A DNA stretch of 9,086 bases from positions 1 through 9,086 of the forward strand of contig JAJFLL010000252.1 in assembly GCA_021772695.1 (NCBI GenBank), given 5' to 3'. How positions within the stretch are numbered: the first letter of the stretch is position 1; every line of letters starts with the position of its first letter. This DNA is from Deltaproteobacteria bacterium (GTDB lineage: Bacteria; UBA10199; DSSB01). A program made the position numbers and the translations under genes. The notes under the pieces were generated by a model. It was not told the DNA's origin. It did no database searches and worked only from the letters and a program-made list of their open reading frames with translations. Shown here piece by piece: positions 1 to 7,164 of this stretch.

Positions 1-788
1 TGCTGCTGGCCCCGCATAGCAATGCCCAAGAAGAGTGATTTATTGACGAGCCGCTGATCGGCGGGGGGCAAGCTCTGATAAAGATCGCTCAAAACCTCTA
101 GGGTAGGCTTCCCGTCTAACTCGTAGAGGGCATGTCCATTGCCGCGAGTGATGAACATGGGATTGCCGATGGGCCGGCAACCCTGAGCCACTAGCGTATC
201 CATGGCCACATTGCCGGTCATGGCCAAACCCACTAAACCGGCATCGTAACATTTGTCTTGCAAGATCAATCGATTGCTTCCCGATGAGTGGCCACCACTG
301 GCCAAACCGCCGATCTTGCCGCTGACTGGAAAACTTTCATCCAATACCTTGAGAAAGGAAGCGGGATCAAAACTGAAAGGGTCGGATAACAAAATAAATT
401 CCGGCTGGGATTCCCGGCTGAGCCCTAAACTATTTTGCCATGGTTGAGAATCGGCTACCAACCCTAAAGCGGATTCACTATCTAGATGAAAGGGAATCAA
501 TTTAACCTCGGGTAACCAAGCGGCGGTAAGAGTTAGGGCCTGACGATGTTCGATTTCTCGGCCGTCCCCCAGCACCCCGCCCGCCGTGCAACCTAATAGT
601 AGGGTTTGGGAAAATCTGTTTCGCAAATGTGCCGGAATGGATTCCACATCTTTCAGGCCATAGCCTGATACAAAAACCAACAATAGATCTGGGGCCTGTC
701 CGGTGTTTTGTTTGCTAATCTGCTCTAGAGCCAGTCCTAATGCGGTGGGCAGTGGTTCCTCGGTGAATAATGTGGAATACCAATTCAT
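1..788 (-). CDS. FIST-domain sensory protein, C-terminus cut off by window edge
   Basis: Reading the minus strand from ATG at 788 gives 262 uninterrupted codons up to the window edge. FIST proteins are predicted cytoplasmic small-ligand sensors, usually encoded beside histidine kinases or GGDEF proteins. Visible family marks: the FIST_N beta-strand and glycine stretch GCTAGGVLG (residues 66-74), a later glycine-rich GKIGGLASGG (157-166), and the segment at the FIST_N/FIST_C junction, GCRPIGNPMFITRG (203-216) followed by YELDGKPTLEVL (222-233). FIST proteins are commonly about 370-400 residues, so roughly a third (most of FIST_C) lies outside. No signal peptide or membrane segment is visible. 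The ATG is fixed by an in-frame TAA three codons upstream. No good Shine-Dalgarno lies at normal distance; the nearest GGAG is 19 bases away. It lies 69 bases downstream of the histidine kinase gene, which suggests it may feed ligand information to that kinase (inference). Family call is secure, ligand unknown. Confidence 0.88.
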   Translation of the reverse strand, partial: MNWYSTLFTEEPLPTALGLALEQISKQNTGQAPDLLLVFVSGYGLKDVESIPAHLRNRFSQTLLLGCTAGGVLGDGREIEHRQALTLTAAWLPEVKLIPFHLDSESALGLVADSQPWQNSLGLSRESQPEFILLSDPFSFDPASFLKVLDESFPVSGKIGGLASGGHSSGSNRLILQDKCYDAGLVGLAMTGNVAMDTLVAQGCRPIGNPMFITRGNGHALYELDGKPTLEVLSDLYQSLPPADQRLVNKSLFLGIAMRGQQ

Positions 789-805
789 GATTACTTAGGG
801 TACGG

Positions 806-845
806 AACTCCACCGCTAAACACCATGAAATCTTTTCATGGAGTT
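806..845. repeat. Nested inverted repeats between the histidine kinase and FIST genes
   Basis: Two inverted repeats share bases here. CCATGAAA (823-830) and TTTCATGG (834-841) form a perfect 8-bp stem with a 3-base loop. AACTCCA (806-812) and TGGAGTT (839-845) form a 7-bp outer stem. The two overlap at 839-841, so an RNA could form either the full 8-bp hairpin or an outer stem enclosing a shortened 5-bp hairpin. It begins about 13 bases past the kinase stop codon and covers the only GGAG upstream of the FIST start. No T-run follows on the minus strand, so this is not a standard intrinsic terminator. It could be an mRNA-processing or stability element, a translational control element, a protein-binding site, or chance. 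Confidence 0.4.
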
Positions 846-857
846 GATGGTTCTCTG

Positions 858-3446
858 CTACCCCATCTTAATTTTTAAAAAAGTAATATCGTCAGGAAAA
901 TGCCTTTTCCCATGAGAGTAAACCAGTGACTCTAAGATAAACTCTTTCCATTGGTCCCCATCGGGAGCATCTTTCAATAAATCATGAAACCTTTTCAAAC
1001 CAAAAATTCCTTCAGAAGTGTTGAACTCATAACATCCGTCGGTAAAAAAATAGACCACATCGCCAGATTCTAACTGGATTTTTTCCGCATGAAAGTCTTC
1101 TAGGGGTTTGATTCCTTCCCAGGACAAAGGTGGACTCGGCCGCACGTGTAAGTTTTTCGAGCTGTCTCCCCTACCGATTTTTAGGGGAGTGGGGGTATTG
1201 GCCCGTAAAACTTCCAAGGTGTTTTGCTTCGTATGAAAACGAGCGAATTGTAAGGCTACAAAATATTGCAAATGAAGGGCAGAGTAATGTTTCTGGGCGT
1301 CCCTCACTATTTCTTCAAGGGGAGGGCCCTCCGGTCCATCATTTACGAGGTGGTAAAAAATTTCCTTTAACAAGTAGGTCACTTGGGCCGAAGCGGTACC
1401 GTGACTGGTTACATCGGCGACATAAAAGTAGATCCAATCTCCTTTGGGAAGGATATCGCAAAAATCTCCGGAAAGTCCTTCAGAAGGATAAAAGTTGTAA
1501 TCTAGGGTTACCCCTTTGAACCGTTGTGGGGCTTTTGGGAGCAAGGCTCGTTGGATAGCGCGAGCCTCTTCCAATTCCCGTTCTACTCTCAATTGTTCAC
1601 GACGAAGCGAAACAAGATTTTTGACCCGTGTCATTAATTCTGGCTCGGAAAAGGGCTTGGTTAAAAAATCGTCGGCCCCTTCTTCCAAACTTTCCAACTT
1701 TGAGGCCGGAACGGCGCTACCCGTAAGAAGCACAAAGGGAATGGCCTTAAGGGACCGGTCCTCCCGGATCTTTCGGCAGAACTCCAAACCATTCATACCG
1801 GACATTTTTTTATCGGATAAAATTAAATGTGGACGTCGGAGTTTCACCAAATCTAAAGCATCTTGCCCATTGGCAGCCACATAGACATTATAAGAATCCA
1901 TCAACATGTCTCTAAGAAAATATCTCAATTCTGGATTGTCTTCGGCGCAAACTACGGTGGATTTTTCTGAATCATGCAAATTTTTCATTTCTAAATTGAG
2001 TTCATTACAGCTGGAATGGGTTTCGTAAGCATCCTCGGTAGGATTTGACGCAACGAAAATCGAATCGGAGCCTTCATCTTCTACTTCTACCTCTGAGAAG
2101 TCTGAAAAATTCCCTTGGCCCAGGGGCAGCTTGATTAAAAAAGATGTTCCCAGTCCATAATGGCTCTCTACTTCAATGTCCCCGCCGTGCAGAATGACAA
2201 ATTCTTTAACCAAAGCCAGGCCTAAGCCGCTGCCGGCAAATTCCCGACTCGCACTTCCCTCAGCTTGACGGAAACGATCAAAGATATAAGAGATTTCCTT
2301 TTCTTTAATCCCGATTCCGGTGTCACTTACCTTTAACAAAAGCGAATTGGCCTGAACTTCTGTGGAGACTTCAATATATCCCTTGGTCGTGAACTTCAGG
2401 GCGTTGGAAAGCAGATTGGAGATGACCTTATCGAATTTCTCCTTGTCAATATACAGCTCCGTTCCCTTCACCAATGGATCAAAACTATGTCTTATCTGAA
2501 TTTGACGAGCCTCCACGGCAGGGCGAAAATTCTCAAGTCGCTCCCTGACAAAACGATTAAAATCCAAAATTTTAGTCGCTTTTAAAGGAGCCGCCCCCGC
2601 TTCCACTTTTGAGATATCTAAGACCTGGTTGATCAAACCCAATAATCTTTGCTGATTTCGAGCCATTGTATTTAATTGAGAACGCAGTTCAGGGGTAATG
2701 GTCCCAAAACGTTCTTTGAGCATGGCCTCTAAGGGACCCAAAGTTAAGGTAATTGGAGTGCGAAATTCGTGAGAGATATTAGAGAAAAAATCCATTTTTA
2801 ACCGGGTCAGTTCTTGAAGGTCTTCCTTGGCTCTACGGTGTTGCAGGGAGCGTTCATAAACTTTGCTCAGGCTTTGAGAAAGGACCTCGGTCATCTGTAT
2901 TAACAACAATCCGACCAGGCCGATGAAGCCTACCCAAAATCCCAAATGGTAATGATTGGGATCAGACAAACCCAAAAGTGTGGTCAGAATTAAATTAACC
3001 AAAAAAGCAGCAAGGATAAGTTTGGCCCATAATGTTCTAGAGAGATAGAGGCTCCATGCCACCGCCTGGCTTAAACCCAGAATTACATAGCCGGGCCACC
3101 ATGGGGCGATATTTCCTTCCACCGCCAAATAGGTGAAGGGACAAAGAAACATGGCCACTGCCGTCTGAATGACTAAAATTCGAAAGGAATTCGAGGAGAA
3201 AAGGGGCCAAAAATAAAGACCCAAAGCAACCAGCAAAAATATAAATACGATGCCTGCCGACTTCCACGTGGTTAGTACTTGCCATGCCGAAAAGAGGGCC
3301 AATATGAAAAAAAACAGACAAAGTCCCCCAAAGGTTATGGCGAGATACCGTAAGATTTCTTGATTGACCGTGGTGGCCTTGAATTTACCTTTTGCCCGCG
3401 ATGGAGAAGCCATCCACAAAGTAGCATTGGAGGCCAACTTATCCAT
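858..3446 (-). CDS. Membrane hybrid histidine kinase - receiver - SpoIIE/PP2C phosphatase
   Basis: This 862-residue protein carries a phosphorelay that ends in a Ser/Thr phosphatase. About six hydrophobic segments span residues 33-190, followed by a helical linker. HisKA follows with SHEFRTP (H226, predicted phosphorylation site), then HATPase_c with N box NLLSNALKF (N348), G1 DTGIG (D375) and G2 GSGLGLAL (405-412). An acidic linker (452-490) leads to a receiver with acidic pair E502/D503, phospho-acceptor D545, T575 and K597; the usual proline after the phospho-site is replaced (MSGMNG). A coiled helix with LEEARAIQRALLP (625-637), typical of RsbU-type enzymes, leads to the PP2C fold: SGDFCD (D661, D664), VADVTSHG (D678), TDG (D803) and DDITF (D852/D853), so the metal-binding aspartates look intact. 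Likely order: membrane signal, H226, D545, phosphatase. Its target, classically a phosphorylated STAS protein, is not in the window. Start chosen as the first ATG before the membrane region; GGGG lies seven bases upstream. Confidence 0.93.
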   Translation of the reverse strand: MDKLASNATLWMASPSRAKGKFKATTVNQEILRYLAITFGGLCLFFFILALFSAWQVLTTWKSAGIVFIFLLVALGLYFWPLFSSNSFRILVIQTAVAMFLCPFTYLAVEGNIAPWWPGYVILGLSQAVAWSLYLSRTLWAKLILAAFLVNLILTTLLGLSDPNHYHLGFWVGFIGLVGLLLIQMTEVLSQSLSKVYERSLQHRRAKEDLQELTRLKMDFFSNISHEFRTPITLTLGPLEAMLKERFGTITPELRSQLNTMARNQQRLLGLINQVLDISKVEAGAAPLKATKILDFNRFVRERLENFRPAVEARQIQIRHSFDPLVKGTELYIDKEKFDKVISNLLSNALKFTTKGYIEVSTEVQANSLLLKVSDTGIGIKEKEISYIFDRFRQAEGSASREFAGSGLGLALVKEFVILHGGDIEVESHYGLGTSFLIKLPLGQGNFSDFSEVEVEDEGSDSIFVASNPTEDAYETHSSCNELNLEMKNLHDSEKSTVVCAEDNPELRYFLRDMLMDSYNVYVAANGQDALDLVKLRRPHLILSDKKMSGMNGLEFCRKIREDRSLKAIPFVLLTGSAVPASKLESLEEGADDFLTKPFSEPELMTRVKNLVSLRREQLRVERELEEARAIQRALLPKAPQRFKGVTLDYNFYPSEGLSGDFCDILPKGDWIYFYVADVTSHGTASAQVTYLLKEIFYHLVNDGPEGPPLEEIVRDAQKHYSALHLQYFVALQFARFHTKQNTLEVLRANTPTPLKIGRGDSSKNLHVRPSPPLSWEGIKPLEDFHAEKIQLESGDVVYFFTDGCYEFNTSEGIFGLKRFHDLLKDAPDGDQWKEFILESLVYSHGKRHFPDDITFLKIKMG

Positions 3447-3459
3447 CCATCAACCCCAT
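3439..3459 (-). other. Tiny ORF overlapping the histidine kinase start codon
   Basis: The minus strand reads ATG at 3459, a second in-frame ATG at 3450, and TAA at 3439-3441, giving the six-codon peptide MGLMDG. This frame differs from the kinase frame, whose ATG at 3446 lies inside the mini-ORF. A ribosome starting at either upstream ATG would stop just after the kinase start, which could dampen or couple kinase translation. The second ATG also has the GGGG at short distance. This may be chance; there is no direct evidence of translation. Confidence 0.2.
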
Positions 3460-3473
3460 TTTTAATAACCTAT

Positions 3474-3519
3474 TGATTTTAAAAATCATTTTAATAATAT
3501 TTCTCCGCCGATTGGGCAA
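3474..3519 (-). promoter_or_regulatory. Candidate sigma70-like promoter with adjacent palindrome upstream of the histidine kinase
   Basis: On the minus strand TTGCCC (plus 3514-3519, 4 of 6 to TTGACA) is followed after 17 bases by TATTAA (plus 3491-3496, 4 of 6 to TATAAT), within an AT-rich stretch 45-70 bases before the kinase ATG. An overlapping TATTAT gives a better -10 match but with only 14 bases of spacer. Immediately downstream lies an odd palindrome, TGATTTT-A-AAAATCA (3474-3488, perfect 7+1+7), where the transcription start would fall. That is a classic repressor-operator position, but AT-rich palindromes are common by chance. If real, the kinase and FIST genes can be transcribed apart from the upstream genes. 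Confidence 0.3.
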
Positions 3520-3587
3520 GGCCTTCCCAGGATAATACCCCTTAGCTGCACCGGGTGCCATCGTTGGATTTGGAAATTAAAATGGGA

Positions 3588-6500
3588 TTACCGATGACTT
3601 TGGATCTTTGGGCCCAGGGGGAAAAACCTTTTGATCCGGTTTAAAACTCCCCCTGTAAGCGAAGTTTGGATCTTTTCTCGATCGGCAAAGACTTTTTTTC
3701 GCCAACGTTGATTCAGATAACGGAACCGGTATTCCTCGGGCAGGGCTGTGCAAATCTCTTCCATAACTTTGATCCCTTTTTCCATCAAAGCTAGGCTTTC
3801 CACTCTGGCTTTTCGAGCAAAACAGCACATGCCCCAGGCATAGTAAATTTCCCAAAGGAGCTCTTTATAATGGTTTTGTCGACAAATGCCTTCTAGTTCG
3901 GAAAAAATTTGGTCAGAGTTTTCCCCACATAGGGATTTCGCACTGAGTAACCGCATTCGGATCTCAAATTCATTGTCCTGAGAGGAAAATGTCGTTCCCT
4001 CAAGACAGGCTCGGCATTTATCCAAATTTCCTTGTTCAAAAAAGTGATCCGCAAGCCCATATTGGGCCCAAGCCTGTAATTCTTCATTCTTAACCGAAAG
4101 GGCATCTTCCTCGGATTGCCGGAAAAATTCTTCGGCATTTTCAGGAACACCATAATCTCGTTCCCAATAGGCCTTCATCAGAGAAAACCAACCGGCAAGG
4201 AGGGTTTCCGAAATCTCATGGGAAATTTTCCAACCTTCTTGAATGCATTCCAGTGCAAACTCTCCCATTCCCAGCATAAGGTATACACTGGTTTGGCGAA
4301 GAAGATTGTGGGCGATGTCTTTGCGGGTACCGAATCTCCGTTGGTATAGGTCGATTTTTTTCAATATGGTAAGGGCCTCAACATAACGAGTTTCTTTCAA
4401 GAGTGCCGTTATTAGATTTCCCATTACCGAGAACAGGGCATGCAGAGCTCCAGACTCCTCAGCAAGGGACATGGCCTTCTTGAGGGTGGAAATGGTCTCC
4501 TCGTAGCGAGAGGCCTTTAAGCAAGCGAACCCCATACCATTGAGCAGGGCCAGTTTTTCTGTGGCCAAAATGGGTTCGGATCCCTGAAGCTTATCAGTAA
4601 AAAACTGAATGGCGGCGTCGTGTTGCCCAAGCACCGACAATGCCAAACCCAAATTATTGTTATTAATTTTTAGCCGATCTTCTGAAAAAATTTCCTTTTC
4701 CCAACGGAAGGTTTCCTGGAATATACGAACGGCATTTTCGTATTTTCCTTCTTGCAACTCAATATTACCCAAGGCATTTTTTATTAGAATTCGGTTAACG
4801 CTTTGATCCTCGGGAAGCATGGCCAAAGCTTGTCGATACCTCGCCTTGGACTCGGGAAATTGCCTTAATTTGAAGTGCAACCATCCCTCGGTTTCTTCAC
4901 GTTCCCAAGAGGGGTGATGTTTTAAAATTTCGTAATAACTCGCAGCTTCTTGAAATTTTCCTGAAACCACCAATAGACGGAAAATTTTCAAGGTCACCCG
5001 AGCCCACACCCCTGAACCCGCTTCCATGATAGCCGCTGCCCGTTTTAAACAATCACAGGCTGACAAAATTTTCCCTTCCTTCTCCCAACCTTCAGCAGCT
5101 TTCGAATAATATTTGATGGCCTCTGTTTTTTCTCCCGCCTTGGCCAAATGATAGGCCAATTCCTGAAACGGGATATAGGGTAGTTGTGACAAACCCTGAG
5201 CAATATTTCCATGAAGCCGCGTGCGAGTTTCGGCATTTAAAGAAGCCACTAAATCCAAGGCAAGGGCTTGGCTAGAGACTCGAAAGATGGCCTCTCCGAA
5301 GAGATTGCCACTGAGTAAACCCAATTTAAAACTTGGGTTAGCCCGTTTAATGAGTTCGTCGGATTCCACCTGCAGAATGGTGTTCAGTTCCGTTTGGGAA
5401 ACCGGTCGAAAAATCAATGCGGCCGTATAAAGTAGTTCCACTTCCTCTTTTTTTAATTTATTAATTTTGTCTTCAAAGAGCAGATGAACCTTCGCAGGTT
5501 GCAATAAATTTTCTAATTTTTCTCCGCGAAAGAAATGTGGGGCTATAAATCGCAGGCCCTCGACCATCAACACAGGAAGCCCGCCAGAATATTGAAACAG
5601 TACGTCTGCTAAATTTTCTAAAGTATCACCTTCACCCAAAACCAACTGTAGATATTTAAAAACACCTGGCTGCGTAAGGCGTTTAAGCGCAATGCTTCCA
5701 TCGACCTCCTCTTCGCTGGTTAGAAGAATAAAAAGGGGTGCCCCCTGTCCAAACTCGACAAAGCCATTTACCAAGTCTTTCAATTCCTGGTCAGCTTTGT
5801 GAAAATCGTCAATCAATAGACAAAATGGCCGCCCTTTGGCGGATTCCAAAATGGCATCCATCCGCCTCCGGGTTTGCCATTTCTGGTTTAATTCGTCTGA
5901 TTCCAACGGCGGGATTCCCAACCATTTTTCAAGTTTGGGCCAAGTAGGAATATTCCAATCACAATCCAATCTTAAAAATGGAATTTCGCTTACTTGAACA
6001 AAATGGCGGATTTCCTCGAGGATGCGACTTTTCCCAATGCCTCTTTCACCTGAAATATACTGCAGCGCCCCACCCCTCGAGGAGGTCTTGGATGAGAATA
6101 CCTCAAGTATATTTTCCTGCATGGGGCGCAGAACCTCGTCGCGCCTCTCTACCAAGGGTCCCTCAAGGGGAATTTGTGCGGGAAGTTCCTCTTCTGCTTG
6201 GCGATACCTTCCACCTGTTGCTAAATTTAAAAAATTCAGAATGACCCGGGCATTGGAAAATCGATTCGATGGATTTTTTTCCAACAGCTTTTCGATAATT
6301 TCTCTAAGGTAGGCGGGCGCTTCGCAATCTTCCCAGTCTGGTGCGCTTAAACCTCCCCTGCGATGCCAATCGGTTACGTTTTGAGGAATTTCAGGATTAA
6401 AAGGCCATTTTTTTGTTAAACAATAAACCGAGAGCATTCCGAGCGAATATAGATCCACCCGATGGTCTAATTTTGTGCTTCGTTCGATGACCTCAGGCGC

Positions 6501-7025
6501 CACATATACCAAAGTACCCCCAAGCTGCTCGGGGGGCATCTGTATTCTCACCGCTACGCCGAAATCGACTAATTTTACCTTTGGATGATCATCAACTTCC
6601 TGCACCAGAATATTTTCCGGTTTGATATCGAAATGAATGATTCCTTGAGAATGGATGCACTCCAGCGCGGTAAGGAGCTGAACAAAAATTTCCTCAAAGT
6701 AGGAAACTGGCTTTCCCGCAATCGCCTCGAATAGTTTTTTTCCCGGGCAATATTCGGTACTAAGAAAATACTGTTCCTTTTCATACGAATAACCAAAATC
6801 AAAAACCCGGGCCAAGTGTATTTGTTTTAATTCAGAAAGTATTTCAAACTCACGTTTAAAGACGGCAATATCCCCGGGAGTACTATGGTCTAAATGAAGA
6901 AATTTGACGGCGACTTTTTCCCCTCGATTCAGGTCATTGGCCAACCAAACCTCACCAAAGCCGCCCTGGCCCAATTTTCGAATAAATTTATATTTTTCCA
7001 ACTCAGAAGGTTGAATTGTCCCCAT
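3588..7025 (-). CDS. PknK-like Ser/Thr protein kinase fused to AAA ATPase and TPR repeats
   Basis: From ATG 7025 the protein has 1145 residues. Residues 12-265 are a protein kinase: P-loop GQGGFG (19-24), VAVK with lysine K41, catalytic HFDIKPEN (D133), DFG (D154-G156), APE (176-178) and D191 in HRVDLYSLG. All catalytic residues are present, but HRD reads HFD, a non-RD kinase. Residues about 287-465 are an AAA_16/STAND-like ATPase with Walker A GERGIGKS (326-333) and Walker B LLIDDFHKAD (D406/D407). From about 620 to 1030, at least seven TPR-like helical repeats follow (e.g. near 625, 751, 790, 825, 865, 905, 985), then a basic tail. No membrane segment is visible, so cytoplasmic. This is the layout of mycobacterial PknK, where the ATPase/TPR half is thought to sense and gate the kinase. 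The frame continues upstream to a TTG at 7133, but the ATG with GGGA five bases upstream lies just before the kinase fold and is preferred. Substrate unknown; the neighbouring phosphatase is a candidate antagonist (inference). Confidence 0.93.
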   Translation of the reverse strand: MGTIQPSELEKYKFIRKLGQGGFGEVWLANDLNRGEKVAVKFLHLDHSTPGDIAVFKREFEILSELKQIHLARVFDFGYSYEKEQYFLSTEYCPGKKLFEAIAGKPVSYFEEIFVQLLTALECIHSQGIIHFDIKPENILVQEVDDHPKVKLVDFGVAVRIQMPPEQLGGTLVYVAPEVIERSTKLDHRVDLYSLGMLSVYCLTKKWPFNPEIPQNVTDWHRRGGLSAPDWEDCEAPAYLREIIEKLLEKNPSNRFSNARVILNFLNLATGGRYRQAEEELPAQIPLEGPLVERRDEVLRPMQENILEVFSSKTSSRGGALQYISGERGIGKSRILEEIRHFVQVSEIPFLRLDCDWNIPTWPKLEKWLGIPPLESDELNQKWQTRRRMDAILESAKGRPFCLLIDDFHKADQELKDLVNGFVEFGQGAPLFILLTSEEEVDGSIALKRLTQPGVFKYLQLVLGEGDTLENLADVLFQYSGGLPVLMVEGLRFIAPHFFRGEKLENLLQPAKVHLLFEDKINKLKKEEVELLYTAALIFRPVSQTELNTILQVESDELIKRANPSFKLGLLSGNLFGEAIFRVSSQALALDLVASLNAETRTRLHGNIAQGLSQLPYIPFQELAYHLAKAGEKTEAIKYYSKAAEGWEKEGKILSACDCLKRAAAIMEAGSGVWARVTLKIFRLLVVSGKFQEAASYYEILKHHPSWEREETEGWLHFKLRQFPESKARYRQALAMLPEDQSVNRILIKNALGNIELQEGKYENAVRIFQETFRWEKEIFSEDRLKINNNNLGLALSVLGQHDAAIQFFTDKLQGSEPILATEKLALLNGMGFACLKASRYEETISTLKKAMSLAEESGALHALFSVMGNLITALLKETRYVEALTILKKIDLYQRRFGTRKDIAHNLLRQTSVYLMLGMGEFALECIQEGWKISHEISETLLAGWFSLMKAYWERDYGVPENAEEFFRQSEEDALSVKNEELQAWAQYGLADHFFEQGNLDKCRACLEGTTFSSQDNEFEIRMRLLSAKSLCGENSDQIFSELEGICRQNHYKELLWEIYYAWGMCCFARKARVESLALMEKGIKVMEEICTALPEEYRFRYLNQRWRKKVFADREKIQTSLTGGVLNRIKRFFPLGPKIQSHR

Positions 7026-7164
7026 AGAAATCCCAAACACTATTCGATAAACCCATCCCTGCCATCTAGCGACCGAAAGTAAAGAATAGGGCGAAAGCCT
7101 CAAGTTTACTATGGTTTTCGACTGGCACCACAATTTAATTTGGGGATCTAAAGAAAAATTTCAA

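Noticed and set aside
1130..1519. 129-codon plus-strand ORF
   Set aside because: It lies antisense to the PP2C part of the histidine kinase protein, whose motifs are all intact; its product has no recognisable domain and an unordered composition.
3037..3321. 94-codon minus-strand ORF within the histidine kinase gene
   Set aside because: It is a frame-shifted shadow of the membrane-spanning region; the main frame is continuous and carries the domains.
3514..3528. GGGCAAGGCCTTCCC as a hairpin
   Set aside because: The core AAGGCCTT is an even palindrome without loop bases, and the flanks do not pair cleanly; it is likely chance.
3548..3558. GCACC-G-GGTGC palindrome after the large kinase stop, as a terminator
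   Set aside because: The loop would be a single base and no T-run follows on the minus strand, so it cannot act as a normal intrinsic terminator.
7026..7133. 36-residue N-terminal extension of the large kinase from a TTG codon
   Set aside because: The first ATG (7025) with GGGA at proper spacing sits just before the kinase fold; the extension has no domain and needs a rare start codon.
7026..7164. Promoter or terminator between the acyltransferase and the large kinase
   Set aside because: TTGAGG can be found, but no -10 at usable spacing; only 4-bp stems are present, so nothing is supported.
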